Shown here: piece after piece, positions 11,940 to 24,541 of the stretch | Layout of the letters: every line of letters starts with the position of its first letter | How positions within the stretch are numbered: the stretch's first letter is position 1 | Assembly (NCBI GenBank): GCA_003255025.1 | Contig: QANY01007306.1 | Coordinates: 186,001 to 250,000 of the forward strand | Origin: Datisca glomerata | Taxonomy: Eukaryota; Streptophyta; Magnoliopsida; Cucurbitales; Datiscaceae | Reading direction: 5' to 3' | Length of the DNA stretch: 64,000 bases | Program-made: the position numbers and the translations under genes | Notes under the pieces: model-generated | Told to the model about the DNA's origin: nothing | Seen by the model: only the letters and a program-made list of their open reading frames with translations | Database searches by the model: none

Positions 11940-13836
11940 TATTGGGACCGGTTGATTTTAAAAATTAATTAAAAATAAGTTTGAACCACGAACGGTTCGT
12001 GGGCAGAACATAAAAAAAATTTCCAACTAATTTATCTAATCAAACTAAATAACTGAAAACCAAACAACGTGCAATTATGCATCGACATTAAGCGAGAAGA
12101 TAATGCTAGAAATAATTTTTTCACTTATACTTCGTAACGAAGAATTTCTGAACTGGTGAAATTCTTTCGAGCATTTTTCATGTTCTTCAAGATTCGGGAT
12201 ACGAATCACGCACTTGAACTCCTAGAAGTTTATGAATTTCGTCCACCAACAACCACCTGTTAATTTTAGAAAAATATCTCACGATAATTTTGTGTAGGAA
12301 TTTGAGCGTGGGTTCTCAAAATGGTTGCAGAAGAAAAATAAAAAAAATTCCTTCAATATAATTTTCGGCGACAATTGGAAGGGAGGGGAAAAACATTTTT
12401 CTCTATTTGCTTTGTTAACAAGCAACTGTTTCTTGTTCAAGATCTATCTACAATCAGATTGCTATCGGATATCGATAAAATGTAATTTTCAATATTTACA
12501 AATATACCTATATATTTGTAAATTTCTGAAAATTCACCTCATATATTCATAATTTCCGAAAATTGCAAGATTTGAGTTTGAGTTGTATCAAGATTCATCA
12601 ATTCAATTGATAAATTAATTTATCATTATCAATTAATTTATTTTTTATTTACTAATTATCTAATAATTAGAAAATAATTAACCAATTAATTTCAATACAT
12701 ATAATCACACTTAATTAATTAAGTGACATCACCTATCACATATGGGTGTAGAAAATAAGTCTTGGAACCAAAACACATTTTGATCTAATTTACTTCGTTT
12801 CTCTATATCCTAAGCTATTTCTAAGAGCGAATGGACCCACATGAATAAAACTAAGGATTCAAATAACCGGAGAATTTATCTCCATAAATTTTCAACGTAT
12901 TTAATTTTGACATCGTTAGACTCCACTATAGGTTCGATGCCGAATTAACTCTCGATTCATGCGTGCTACATTTTCTGTTGGTGTAAATAAACCCTTTTAA
13001 TTTCACAGTCCACAGAATATTTTAACATAATACTCATCGTAGATATCAGTAACAAGAGTGAAATATAAAATTATCATTTTACCCCTCTTATTTTTATTTT
13101 CTTAACTCATTTATTGACTGTGAATAAGAAATACATAATAGTGAATTATCTCGAAGAATTCACAAGTCTTAATCAATGACTCAATTGATGGAATACCTGA
13201 CTAGGTTAATTTATTTACGCACCCATCAATAAAGCATAAGGTGATATTGTTGCTTTCTCAATCGAACCATGAATTTTCATATATGTGAATCAGGTTACTC
13301 CAACTAATTGAATTACAATCCCAACAGTCGAGCTATTACCCGTCAATTCAAACTCACTCAATTGACATATCAAATATTGCAATTAATTAAGTTAAGCCAC
13401 GTATTCACCTCACGATTAAGGTAATTATGAAAATACTCTTAAGATGTAACAATTAGATTTAGAGTTTGGTAAATGATTTTGGGCTCTAAATTAATTTGTT
13501 ACCGGTCTATTCAACGTATTCATAACATGTCTAGGTTAATCGTTCGAGTCTCCACTCTCATATCCTAAGACAGACATCCATTGGTTCAACCTAACAGCCG
13601 TAATCGGCTTCGATTGTCCAATCAATCCTAAGACTGTGAATATCGTTCTGAACTTTCTCATAAGAGTTCATTTGGAGACGCCTCTGTCTTCACTCTTCGT
13701 TTGTTGATGAAAGTTCTAATTTTAATTTAAAATTAAATTAAATTTATTCATAAGAATTCAATAAAACTAATGTCTGATAAATAACTAAATACAAATCAAT
13801 AGTTGTTACACGCTATTTTATGGACACATTTCAACA
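11940..13836 (-). repeat. Copia A 5' LTR
   Basis: The minus-strand terminus is TGTTGAAATGTGTCC at 13836. The other end, at about 11940, aligns with copia B at 54887, both next to ACGAACGGTTCGTGGG. It is longer than the copia B LTR (about 1.9 against 1.5 kb). At 13836 it interrupts gypsy gag sequence. Confidence 0.75.
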
Positions 13837-14432
13837 GCTTCAATCATCACTGTGTAGGTGGTGTGCTTGTAAAGAGACACAGAACCTTTAATTTCAGGAC
13901 GAAGTTCCCCTTCAAATGTCTGAGCCTTTTTTATCTCGCAATCAACATAATGCGTAGCGTGCCAGGATTATTCCTCGAACTTTCTCTCATACTCAACCAC
14001 AGTCATATTTCATTGCGCTGGCTTGAGGAATTCAACCTTCTTATTTTCACTGACTGTGAGTGGAATATTTCTCAAAGTAGAGTAAACGATCCCATGTCAC
14101 TAGTTTATACATGAAGGTTGCACAGCCAACCCTTTGAATGTTAGAACATAACATACACTAATAAATATGCTCCAGTCTGGCGATCTAGTCATCAGCTATT
14201 AGTGGGTCAGACGATTGGCCATCAAATTCTTGAATTTGATGGCCACTCGTCTATATCAACTGTATGTCCACTGGTGTGTGTTGTAGTTGTTGTAATTATT
14301 GTACAGGGCGAGCTGTTGTGGTCTACCTCAACAGCTCCAAAAACTCTTCAAACATGTCCATCATAGTTGGTGGAGGGTTCATAGCAGGATCAACTAGTGT
14401 ATGATTGTTGGTGTTCTTCTTAGGGGAGCCAT
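13837..14432 (-). pseudogene. Gypsy gag N-terminal half, disrupted by copia A
   Basis: A start codon at 14432 begins MAPLRRTPT. Downstream, in shifting frames, come GCATFMYKLVTWDRL, VEFLKPA, MTVVEYERKFEE and FEGELRPEIKGSVSLYKHT. This is the retrotransposon gag domain of plant Ty3/gypsy elements. At least four stops or frameshifts are visible. The frame stops at 13837, where the copia A LTR begins. The element's 5' LTR and PBS lie just upstream (14654-15690), and RNase H/integrase of apparently the same element lies beyond the copia at 4292-5384. Confidence 0.8.
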
Positions 14433-14653
14433 CGCACTGCTACCCATAAAACCCAAGACTTCCCAAAATGTATAATCTTACCACGTGAGAATTTCGTAAA
14501 CTTATCATACATGCGATAATGATACTAAAACATACCATACTGAATTAGAATAAAAACACTTATAACATGCGTACCTGACTTGTAAGGTGAGGGAGGAGGA
14601 GAGTGAACGACTTGCCTTATTTTTCACTAAGGAAGTCTACAGAATCTAAAACA

Positions 14654-14668
14654 CTTGCTCTGATACCA
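14654..14668 (-). other. Primer-binding site (initiator Met tRNA) of gypsy element
   Basis: The minus strand TGGTATCAGAGCAAG lies three bases after the LTR end GCATAACA. TGGTATCAGAGC is the usual complement of the 3' end of plant initiator tRNA-Met. Confidence 0.8.
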
Positions 14669-14671
14669 AAC

Positions 14672-15690
14672 TGTTATGCCCCACTTTCTGAGGGTTAAAC
14701 ATACATGTAATTTCATGATTCAGAAACCCCCAATTCAATTGAAACCCTAATTTGAGAAAATCTCCAAATTAAAAATCTTATTTGTGCCCTAACTTTAACA
14801 TTAAATAGCGGAAGCTTAAATTATTTAAAAGCATGTCTACTCAATAAACTGTAGTAAAAGATATATTAATCTGATCGTGAAAATCCATAATACATGAAAG
14901 TCAAACATATTATCGTAGACTAAAATATGAAAATTCATAAATTTTTAAATCGGTTGTAAGTTAACTAAAAATCTGTCTGTAATGTCATATGATCATAATT
15001 AACCAAAAATTTCCTAATTCTGCTGGCTATGACCGTCCCTCACTCCTGTTACTCTACATAACCTGTAACACAATCATCTATGTGAGAATGAGTAATAAAA
15101 GTACTCAGTAAGTAAACTTACATACTAATAAGGTTCACATGACATGAATGTAAACATGTAACTCATGCAACTGTAATTTATCGTATTAACTTGATTATTA
15201 AGTCACATAATATACTTGTAATTATCATAGCTAAATTTCATGGTTATCATGTAGCTTAAACTTGTACTTATAACTTATTTGATCATGATTCGACTAGCCA
15301 ATTCTCCAGTTAACAACCTAAACAAAACTGATTAACACTTGAACTTGAACTTGTAACATGAACGTGGACACGACGGAATGGGTGTCTTGAAACTGGTGTC
15401 ACTAAAGATTGTCTGAACCTTAAGGCCACTAACATGAACATGATGACACCCAACCATATAGTTGATGTCATGACGTGAACAATCTAGTTACTTGTTAACC
15501 AAGGGATATGACTAAGTCTACCTCTTATTTACTTATCACATTACATGAGTTAATTTCATGATTCATGATAACTTGTATTCCTGACTAACATGAAACTTAT
15601 TCATGAACATAAACATTATTACTAATGTGTGTAAAACTCAAAGTCTAATCACACATAACCTGGTAATTAACTAGATTGATATGGAAAATT
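14672..15690 (-). repeat. Gypsy 5' LTR, truncated at its start
   Basis: It ends (minus strand) in GTGGGGCATAACA next to the PBS. Its sequence runs parallel to the inverted 940-1941 segment: GTTAAACAT block, GTGACACCAACC-like blocks, TTACCAGGTTATG. At about 15690 the similarity stops and other sequence leading into a plus-strand copia follows. Confidence 0.7.
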
Positions 15691-15844
15691 TAATTAGAGA
15701 TGAAAAATTTGGTTTGTTTCGTGATTCAATTTCAGTTGGTTTCGGGTTTTTATGAGGATATAATAATCTTTATTTACTTAAACAATTGTTTCATTTAAAG
15801 AATCACTACAATTAAGTACACGTGGTACTAAAAGAAAATTAACC

Positions 15845-18040
15845 AGTGAGAATTCAGCTACGTTATGGCACAAGAGATTAGGTCACATCTCCAGACGGAG
15901 AATATAGAGACTTGTGTTAGACGAAATTCTCGGTCCCTTAGATTTCAAAGATTTTGACGTTTGTATTAATTGCATAAAGGGTAAAATAGCCGATAAAAGA
16001 AGATTTGAATCCAACAGAAATCAGGATGTCTTAGAACTTATTCATTCTGATATTTGTGGGCCATTCTCTTTAGTGGCTTGGAATAGTCAATAGTATTTTA
16101 GAACGTTCATAGACGCTTATTCTAGATATGGCTACATATATCTCATAAAGAAAAGTCACAGTCATTGGACATGTTCAAAAATTTTAAGGGTGAAGTTGAG
16201 AATCAACTCAACAAAAGGATTAAGAGCGTCAGATCTGACTGTAGTGGTGAGTACTATGGCAGATATGATGGTTCAGGTGAACAATGTTCAGGACCGTTTG
16301 CTAAATTTCTAAAGGAATGCGGTATCATCCCACAATACACTATGTCGGGTTCATCCACTATAAATGGTATTGCTGAAAGACAAAATAGAATGCTTAAGGA
16401 CATGGTCAGGAGTATGATTAGTCATTCGACCTTACCAGAATCACTCTAGGGTGAAGCACTTAAGGCTGCAGCATATACCCTTAACAAAGTTTCAACTACA
16501 TCGACTGCCAAAACTGTATATGAGTTTTGGACCGGCAAGAAACCTAGTCTAAGGCATTTGCACGTTTGAGGATGTCCAGCTGAGGGAAAGCCATATAGGC
16601 CTAATGAAAAGAAATTAGACTTACGAACGGTGAGTTGTTATTTTGTTGGATACACTGAAAGATCCAGGGGGTACAAGTTTTATGATCTCACAACTAGGTC
16701 GATTTTTGAGATGGGAAATGCCCGATTCTTTGATGATGTCGAGTTTGGGGGAGAGATACGGTTAGGGATTTTATCTTTCAGGAGGAATATGTTGATATTC
16801 CCACAGGTGTTATTAGCATTGATCAGGACTGCGTCCCCGACATTGCTCATGACACAACACATCAAGACAGTATCGGAGAACTTCCCATTCAAGATATTAT
16901 TCCGAAAGAATAAACTCTAGCACCTCAAAAACCTATGATATTAAGAAGATCCACTAAAGAGAAAAGAAGTGCAGGGTCAAATGATTACATTGTATTTCTC
17001 CAAGAGCATGAGGTTGACATTGGTGTGATGGAAGATGATCTGATCAACTTCTATCAAGCCATGAAAAGTTCTAACTCTCAAAAGTGAATCGATGCCATGA
17101 ATGAGGAAATTAAGTTCATGAAAGACAATGATGTGTGCGATCTTGTTCCATTACCAGAAGGTGCGTAACCCATTGGTTGTAAACGAATTTTTAAGACCAA
17201 GAGGGATTCAAAAGGTAATGTGGAAAGATACAAGACTCATCTTGTCGCAAATGACTTTACACAGAAAGAAGGCATTGACTACAAAGAGACTTTCTTTGTG
17301 GTTTTTACGAAAGACTCTTTCAGGATTATAATAGCATTGGTGACGTATTTCAATCTTGAGCTGCATCAGTATGACATTGAAGAGATGATCTATATGATGC
17401 AACCAGAAAACTTTGTGTCGGGAGACCCAAAGAATATGGTTTACAAACTTAAGAAATCCATATATGGACTCAAGCAGGAATCTCGACAATGGTATTTTAA
17501 GTTTCATCAAGTGATCATCTCGTTCAGTTTTAAGATGAATTTAGTCGATGACATTTTACTTGCCAATAATGATATAGGCTTATTGCACGAGATAGTATGA
17601 AATCTATGTCGGGCTATATTTTTCTACTTGCTGGAGGTGTTGTCTCCTGGAAGAGTGTTAAATAGTCTCTTATAGCCTCTTCTACCATGGCAGCAGAGTT
17701 CATAGCATGTTATGAGGCATCCAATCACGGAACATGGTTACGAAATTTTATCATGGGGCTACGCATAGTGGACAGTATTCAGAGATTACTAAAGTTATTT
17801 TGTGACAATAAATCAGCAGTTCTTTATTCTAATAACAACAGGAGTTCGACAAAGTCAAAGTTCATAGACATCAAGTTTCTAGTTGTTAAAGAAAGGGTTC
17901 AGAGTGGACAGTTGTCTATAAAGCACATCGAAACAAACTCCATGATTATGGATCCGCTTATTAAGGGATTGTCACCCCGTGTGTTTCATGAGCGCACTGC
18001 TCCCATGGGTGTCATATCAGTTGAGGATATTCAGTTCTAG
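15845..18040 (+). pseudogene. Ty1/copia pol remnant (copia C): GAG-pre-integrase, integrase, RT, RNase H
   Basis: In order: LWHKRLGHISRRRI and CINCIKGK (15865-15985, integrase HHCC finger); ELIHSDICGPFS; SVRSDCSGEYYG and GIAERQNRMLKDMVR (16165-16449, integrase core); GYTERSRGYKFYD (16640); RT with FTQKEGIDYKETF, YDIEEMIYMMQPENF and LKKSIYGLKQESRQW (17220-17520); and RNase H with STMAAEFIACYEAS and FCDNKSAVLYSNN (17660-18040). Several stops and frameshifts are present. The RT jumps from SFSFKMN to VDDILLANN, so the palm region is partly deleted. gag and the 5' LTR are absent. Confidence 0.88.
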
Positions 18041-18467
18041 TGGAAGTTTGTATTTTATTTTTAAATACTCTTTTCATATAGACATATTTTTCAGTCATTT
18101 TGGTTTATATATATTTTAAGGTTATTTTCTGCAGAAATAAAGTTTTTGGTATTCACACTATGATTTAAGTATGGTTTGATCTCACTGAGGTTACAGAAGA
18201 CCAGTTGGAAATAGGCATGTTAAGATCACATTACATGAAATTTTCATGCTACACATCCACATGGTAATCCATGTCATTCAGTTGTACTGATATAGTGATC
18301 ATTGATGAGTTGAGTTACGATTGATACAACAGAGACCGCTTTGATCATATGTCGGTATGATTGATGGACCAGATTGGTTATTGCTACATTTCAGTGATGA
18401 CAGCAAAGTTGAACACGTTCAGTTATTTTTTAGCAAAACATAATTATAAGGCTTAACACATCGTCCA

Positions 18468-18477
18468 AGTGGGAGAT
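18468..18477 (+). other. Copia C polypurine tract
   Basis: AAGTGGGAGAT lies directly before the LTR start TGTTGGATC, the typical plant copia PPT. Confidence 0.75.
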
Positions 18478-18985
18478 TGTTGGATCATTAATCCAACGTT
18501 GGACTTATGTGTAAAATGATTATGTGTTGCAGACTATCAAATAAAGTTAAACCCGATTAAAAGTGAGCTATAAATGTTTGGATAATTGGGTTTTAATGTA
18601 ACTAATAGGTTGTGGACCATTTAATGTGTAGAGTCTTTAGGATAATTTCTATTTTAATGATGGACTAAAATAAAAATACCAAAAGATGAATTATTTAAAA
18701 GCGGTTATGGTCCCCAGGTCACGCGATAACGGAAAACCATTCTATTCTCCCTTCCCATCGCTAGAGAAAAAACTGAGAGGATTGATCAAAAAAGACTCTC
18801 GGATAGAAAATCGTGTAGATCTGGAAGGCCAACCGCTCGGCTTTAGACAACGATATATCATCATGGATTCAGGTACGCTTCCGTTCTATATTGATTTGAT
18901 TCTTAGTGTGTTCAACATAAGATCTTTAGATTTTATTAAGATACGGTTTAAATTGAATATGATTTTGAATCCAACATTTCCAACA
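18478..18985 (+). repeat. Copia C 3' LTR, 508 bp
   Basis: Begins TGTTGG after the PPT and ends CCAACA, giving matched 6-bp terminal inverted repeats. The following CTCAT (18986-18990) would be the target duplication, but the 5' end of the element is lost, so this cannot be tested. Confidence 0.8.
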
Positions 18986-18990
18986 CTCAT

Positions 18991-21870
18991 GTCTTAGTGG
19001 ATATTACTTACACTCATTCATATAATTTAACATCAATATGAATTGATTACATGTAATAAAAATTTGAATGAATATTTAATAACTAAATTCATACTTAACT
19101 CAAAGTCACTCGTTGACAACTTTATGTATGCATGATGTACCAAGTTGTATCTAATATAATTTGGAATGTTAAAAAATGAATTATGGATTGATATTGCCAC
19201 GTAGAAAAGCCACTAAACAAAAGGGGGAAAGTAAATCAAAACGTCACTTATGCAGGTCAAAGTGTCTCGGAGTCAAACAACATCAAATCTGAATTGTTCT
19301 CTAAGAGCGCCATTTGGAAGTTTTTGGGTCAAAGGCTTTAGAAGATTTTAAGAAAAAAAACTCCAACGTTTATGGATTGAGTTAAACTGCAGTTTCGAAG
19401 AAGTTTGATTCTACCGGTTCAAAGATATCTAAACGGCAAGATCACATGTTAAAAAATAAAAACAAATTATTATCTTTTGTCTAAGTAATTTTCACATGAT
19501 CAAAACTGTCCAGATCTGATAGCAAGATCTTTGATCACCGAACTATCCCCTCTACCGTTGATGATCAACTGCAGAGAAACCCAATTGAACGTTTATACAC
19601 ACCCTTTTGGACTTTCCAAGGTTGACGCCACCAGAACTAGAAGCCACAAATCGGGATATAAAGGTCATTATATTTTTAATAAATCTTTATTGTTATTAAC
19701 CTTGGTAATGAAAATGGTACGTGACAAGGATGTCATTATTATCCAGGATGTATATATTTATATAGTTCACTTATGTGTAATGTGAGATTATATACATCAA
19801 CAAGAAAATGTGTGATAATCGGTCAGTATAATTAAGATATTTTAAATGCGTGTAAGATAATTTAAATATGTATTGAGAATTTTTTAAATATATATGTATT
19901 GAAGTGTTTCAAATGTGTGTTGGACAATAAGATATCTCAAATGTGTTATAGGTATCTCACTCTTTAATATATTTGAGGCACAATCACAAACATTTAAGAT
20001 AATGCAGTATCATACCCGCTCGATATCGCAACAACATCCACATACACACTATTCAAATTGGTATAAATTCAGATGTTATATATCATGTTCTCTTAACATG
20101 TACACCTTCTAAATTTTTGAAGATATAAGATTTGACTTATTTATGATATGTTTTCTTTCCTAGATCTTTTGACAATTAAATATTTGTATTTCAAACCATT
20201 TATAACAGCTCTTCTATCACATAAAATCATGTATGAATTAATCTTTTTGCTCTATTCAATGGGCTAAAGCTCTTTTATAAAAAAAAATTCTTCTTTTTAA
20301 AAATAAAATTCAATTGACAACTTTAAAAAAAAAACAAATTTCTCAAAACTCTCTTCTTGCTTTCCTTTTTTCCCCCTTTTTCACTTCTCGAGATATTCAA
20401 AAATCACTTTTTCTTTCTCTTTTTTTTTTTCAATTTTCTCTTTTCTACGTGCCTTTTCTAGATTTATTTTTCAAGTTTTCTTACGCCTATTTTCCATCCT
20501 CTATCTTTCATTTCAGATTTTTTTTTCACTTTTTTTTTGTTATCTTTTTCTTCTCTCAACTCAACCAAATACACATTTCTTTTGAGGAAGAGAATCCATT
20601 GTTGAAAGCAGCTCTGTTTTATTGCTGACATTGAAGGACTATAAATTGAAGTGAAGGAGATAATTAAAATGATCATTGATGCGTATTTGTTGCCAAGGAA
20701 CGGCCTAAATCCTGTTTGTTAGCGTTTGTGATGTAAAACTTTGATGTGGTAGAGAATTCCTCTAGATTTGGGATAAAAAATTTCTGAATTTTTGAGGTTT
20801 TATTTATTGGTAATTTTCTTATTTAATTGGTGGTTCTTTATTTTATTCAAGGGTTTCATTTTATATATGAATTTGGTTGCTTTGATCAAAGGAGTTTGGT
20901 GGTTCTTATTTGATTCAAGGGTTTCGTTTTTTATATGAATTTGGCTGATTTGATCAAAGGAGTTTGGATAGAAATTGGGTGTTTTTGATGTTGGACTGTT
21001 GAAGATAGCAAACCGTTTGTCAGAAAAAATATTTTATCTATTTTATTTTCATTTGTTTTTCTGATTTATTATAATCCAATTAGAAGATCGTTTAGATTTG
21101 ATTTATTTAGACTTTCAAAGAAAAACTTCTAATTAACTAAATCGTTTTTTATAAAAAACAACACTATAAAAAAGTTATGATTTGACACTTACACAGCATT
21201 TTTATTCAAAAAATTACAAAACAATACTCTACAACTATAATCCAAACAAATTTTTTTCTATACGTCTTTCAATAAAAACAATTTTAAAATAATTAAAAAA
21301 AAACTCTTTTATAAAAGCACTCACCCTCAACTCTTTAAAGAAAACTCTTTCTATAAAAACACTTCCAAATTTGTGAGATGAAAAAAAAATCATTTTATAA
21401 TAAAGGATCAGATTTTCTTAACTGTCTCTCTGTCATTCTCCCAAACCGCATCCCGGTTCGACTTAATATTTTATGGCAAATGGCAGAGCAGGTAAATTAA
21501 AATTATCCACATTTTTTAATGAGCAAATAAATAACAACTTAAGCACCAGAATTTATCAATTTGAAGATAAACCCAATAATATTATGAATAATATTAAGTA
21601 CAAAATGGTGTTTAATATCATTATAAATTGACGGTGTACATGATATCACTTAAATGTGATAAATGAATATATAAAAAAAACTAAACTTTCAAATGCAAAG
21701 TGTATGAATGATATCACGTTAAATGTATTATCATGTCATAACAATGATGAATATTAAAATATTATACATAAAATTATTCATCAAGGAATCAATTTTTTAA
21801 ATAAATTTTTAAGTTATTGAGACAAACTATTTGTCCCATGTTTGCAAGTCAATATATATATATACTCGAT
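18991..21870. other. Intergenic; no gene recognised apart from a short tandem repeat
   Basis: AT-rich, with T/TC-rich runs at 20340-20560 that create phenylalanine-rich spurious frames. No domain, splice pattern or RNA gene was recognised. Some segments may be very old transposon debris. Confidence 0.5.
20829..20967. repeat. Two-copy tandem duplication, 69-bp unit
   Basis: GGTGGTTCTT starts at 20829 and 20898. Both copies run through ATTCAAGGGTTTC and GATCAAAGGAGTTTGG with a few substitutions. Confidence 0.85.
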
Positions 21871-21985
21871 CCTCATTTATTTTGTTGACAAAGTTCATAA
21901 ATTTTAGGGAGAATTATAAACTATGATACAAACTCAAGACCTCATGATATATGTGTGAGACACTCATCTTTGTCATTGCTCATTT
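21871..21985 (-). mobile_element. Degenerate tRNA-derived SINE copy
   Basis: On the minus strand ATATCATGAGGTCTTGAGTT aligns with CATATCTTAGAGGTCGTGGG of the copy at 39107-39222, and both copies finish with ACTTTG, an A-rich stretch and AAATGAGG. The B-box is eroded (TTGAGTTTGTATC). Confidence 0.5.
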
Positions 21986-22259
21986 ATTTTATACTATTAC
22001 TCATACAAATTCTCAACGTGATCTTAACATGTAATAAAAACGCTATCAAATATATAAAGAATCTGGTATTAATTGGAAATAAATTTTTTGGGTCTTCAAA
22101 ATCTTAACAGAGCAAAAGATATAATGCTATAACTAAGTTGACTTTTCTGTTGTATTTAGCACTTTACACGAGGAAAGGGTAAGACAGAACCTAGAAGAGA
22201 TATAAACTCTCTTTTTTCATCTCTCATATCCCTCATATCTTCCTGATACGTATGACAAG

Positions 22260-22375
22260 ATGAGAATGTGTAATTGATTAAATCTCACACACATATTTAG
22301 AGGTTGTAATTTGAATATATCACCAGATTCTAAGAAGAATCTGTAATGTAATTTTAACAAGAAAAACTATCATCC
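22260..22375 (+). mobile_element. tRNA-derived SINE copy
   Basis: Plus-strand GATGAGAATG, ATTGATTAAATCTCACAC, TTAGAGGTTGTAATTTGA and a tail TCTGTAATGTAATTTTAACA line up block by block with the minus-strand copy at 39107-39222. The B-box is mutated (GTAATTTGAATAT where the other has GGGTTCGAGTCAT). Confidence 0.6.
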
Positions 22376-22769
22376 TAGTAACGTACTGAAATAATTTTAT
22401 ACCGATCAAGTTATAGATCAAATTTTAATTGATCGAGTGATATGTCAATCATGCATTTGTTATGTTTCATCACTCATTCAAATATTTTATCAAATTAATC
22501 TATGATAGAGATTACTTTAAATCTTGATTAGTGTAGAATTGCTCATTTACACTATAAAAGAGATTTTGTTTCCAAATAAACAAGATAAAGAATTGAGTGG
22601 CCAGTTTGGTAATGCGAAAGAAATGAAAGGGCCAAATATGGTAGAAAATAATGTATTATATTCAAAACAAACACTTTCCAAAGAGTCGTCTCAAATTGAA
22701 CCAAATTACATCACTTTCCTTTCCTTTCTTCTACCATTCATGACCAAATCGTGTCTTCTCTCTTCCATC

Positions 22770-22779
22770 TATATAAATA
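22770..22779 (+). promoter_or_regulatory. TATA box of the small gene at 22857
   Basis: TATATAAATAG lies 87 bases before the start codon, in a pyrimidine-rich stretch. This gives a plausible 5' UTR of about 50-60 bases. Confidence 0.6.
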
Positions 22780-22856
22780 GCTTTCATTACGTCTACAACT
22801 AATTCACCCAAAGTGATTTAAGGGTGTGAATTTCTCTGGGGAATTTTTGCAAACAC

Positions 22857-23102
22857 ATGGGGTACATGGAGATCAAAACCAAAGACGACGACAACACCAG
22901 CAGCAGCGATGGCAAAAATGGAGATGTGGGAGTTTTAATTCACAGCCAAATTGTGAAGATCAAGCAAGAGTTTGAAAAGATAAAGCACCCATCGTTGCAG
23001 CGGCTAAAGATGAGGCATGTTCGTCTTCTTCGTGGAATTGGGAATCAGCGCTCACGTTCGCCGCTGGGATCCGCTGAGCGACCAATCTCCGTTGGTAACT
23101 AA
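22857..23102 (+). CDS. Small basic protein of unknown function, 81 aa
   Basis: A single open frame with a TATA box 87 bases upstream. It opens with an acidic, serine-rich stretch (residues 8-22), then a predicted amphipathic segment HSQIVKIKQEFEKIKHPS (residues 29-46), then a basic arginine-rich part (residues 52-70) ending RSRSPLGSAERPISVGN. A second ATG at residue 4 is an equally good start. There is no signal peptide or membrane segment. Codon use is mixed and GC is higher than in the flanks, as expected of a real coding exon. The SPLGxAERPISVGN tail looks like a conserved plant motif, but I cannot name the family. No intron is needed; a further exon is not excluded. Confidence 0.6.
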   Translation: MGYMEIKTKDDDNTSSSDGKNGDVGVLIHSQIVKIKQEFEKIKHPSLQRLKMRHVRLLRGIGNQRSRSPLGSAERPISVGN

Positions 23103-23216
23103 TGGAGTTTTTATATGGGCTGATCCAATTCAGTTTGGAATTAGGAAGGATTAGACTGAGTGAGGTTGATACCTAGTAGGATTTAGATTTATTATACCTT
23201 TTCTTTTCATACTTAT

Positions 23217-23218
<2 letters not shown>

Positions 23219-23253
<35 letters not shown>
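23219..23253. repeat. (TC)n microsatellite
   Basis: About 17 uninterrupted TC units, about 115 bases downstream of the small gene. Confidence 0.95.
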
Positions 23254-23255
<2 letters not shown>

Positions 23256-24541
23256 GAGGAATGACTTCCATGATGTTAGGGTTTTGTAAATATATTTGGT
23301 TTAGCAATTGGTGTTTCTGCGTACCTTTTAAATGGTCTGACTTCCATGGGATTGAAATCTCTCTCTGTCTCTTCAATATGCTATCGTTACAGTAACATGA
23401 ATATTTTCTAATCTTCACATTTTTTTCACAATACGAAGACAGTTCTCAATCATCTTCGACCAGTTGAATTTTTGAAGACTTTTTTTTTTTCTTAATTTTC
23501 TTATTTTGTTCTCTTATTTGGTTAAGAATTAATATCGTTTCCTTTTTTAATACAATTCAATCACATTCTGATTACAAAGATACAAAGTAAACACATTCAT
23601 CTTATGGGCATGGAGACTGAATCCATTTCCCAATTTTCATTGATTTCACTTGATTTCTTTACCCTTTTGACGTATGTATCTTTTCTAATAATTGGATTTT
23701 CTGCAACATTTTAATATATATTGCATTAAGAGCTATAATAGGTTACTTTGTTAGTTATATCACTTATGACTCGTTGGATTATATACAAAAGTTGCTGGGT
23801 GTTTTTTAATCAAATTCTCTATAATAGGTTACTTTGTTCTGTATTGTAACATGAGTATTAAAATATATACTATTATTAAATGTTATGAATTGACAGTGTA
23901 TGTGATATCACTTAAGACATGATAAATGAACATATATTATGTAAGGAAAAAAAATAAACTCGAAACTATGAGGACACTCACTATATGTATTATCACATCA
24001 TAACGGTGTCACATGATAACGCTTTATTTTTACCATCCGGAGAACTTCCCGCCAATAAGCACTGGTAATCCAAGGACTCCCAACGGTAGGAATTGATGAA
24101 TTAGTTTCCAATCGCCTACAAATTAATTTGAATCTCTTTCCAGAAATTATTTTGTTCAAATTTTTGTCAAGGGAAATTATTTTGTTATTTGAAAAACATG
24201 TAATTTATTCTATTTTCAACTGGACAACTGTAGCAGACAGCAAACCATAAAAAATTCACATGGTATAGAAATAATAGAACCGTACCAGAAATAATATTAT
24301 CAGGACGATTATGTATCAACACAACAATGATCATAAGACCATGCCAATAGTAATTTCAAGAGAAGGCTGCACGTATTAACCATTCTTTCTTTGGTCTCTG
24401 AGAAATATTTATCCCAACGTATGATGCAGAAAAAAAAAACTGATAATATGAAATCAAGACAGAAAACCAAACATTAGAAAGAGATCGAGAGAGCGTACAC
24501 GATGAGATGGGTTAACCGGTAGATAAAAATCCACTCTGAAA
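23254..24541. other. Intergenic, nothing recognised
   Basis: AT-rich spacer between the 3' ends of two convergent genes (small gene on plus, SET gene on minus). No domain or repeat of note was seen. Confidence 0.5.

Noticed and set aside
22260..22375. Part of the promoter of the small gene at 22857
   Set aside because: It matches the SINE copy at 39107-39222 over its length and lies about 400 bases from the TATA box.
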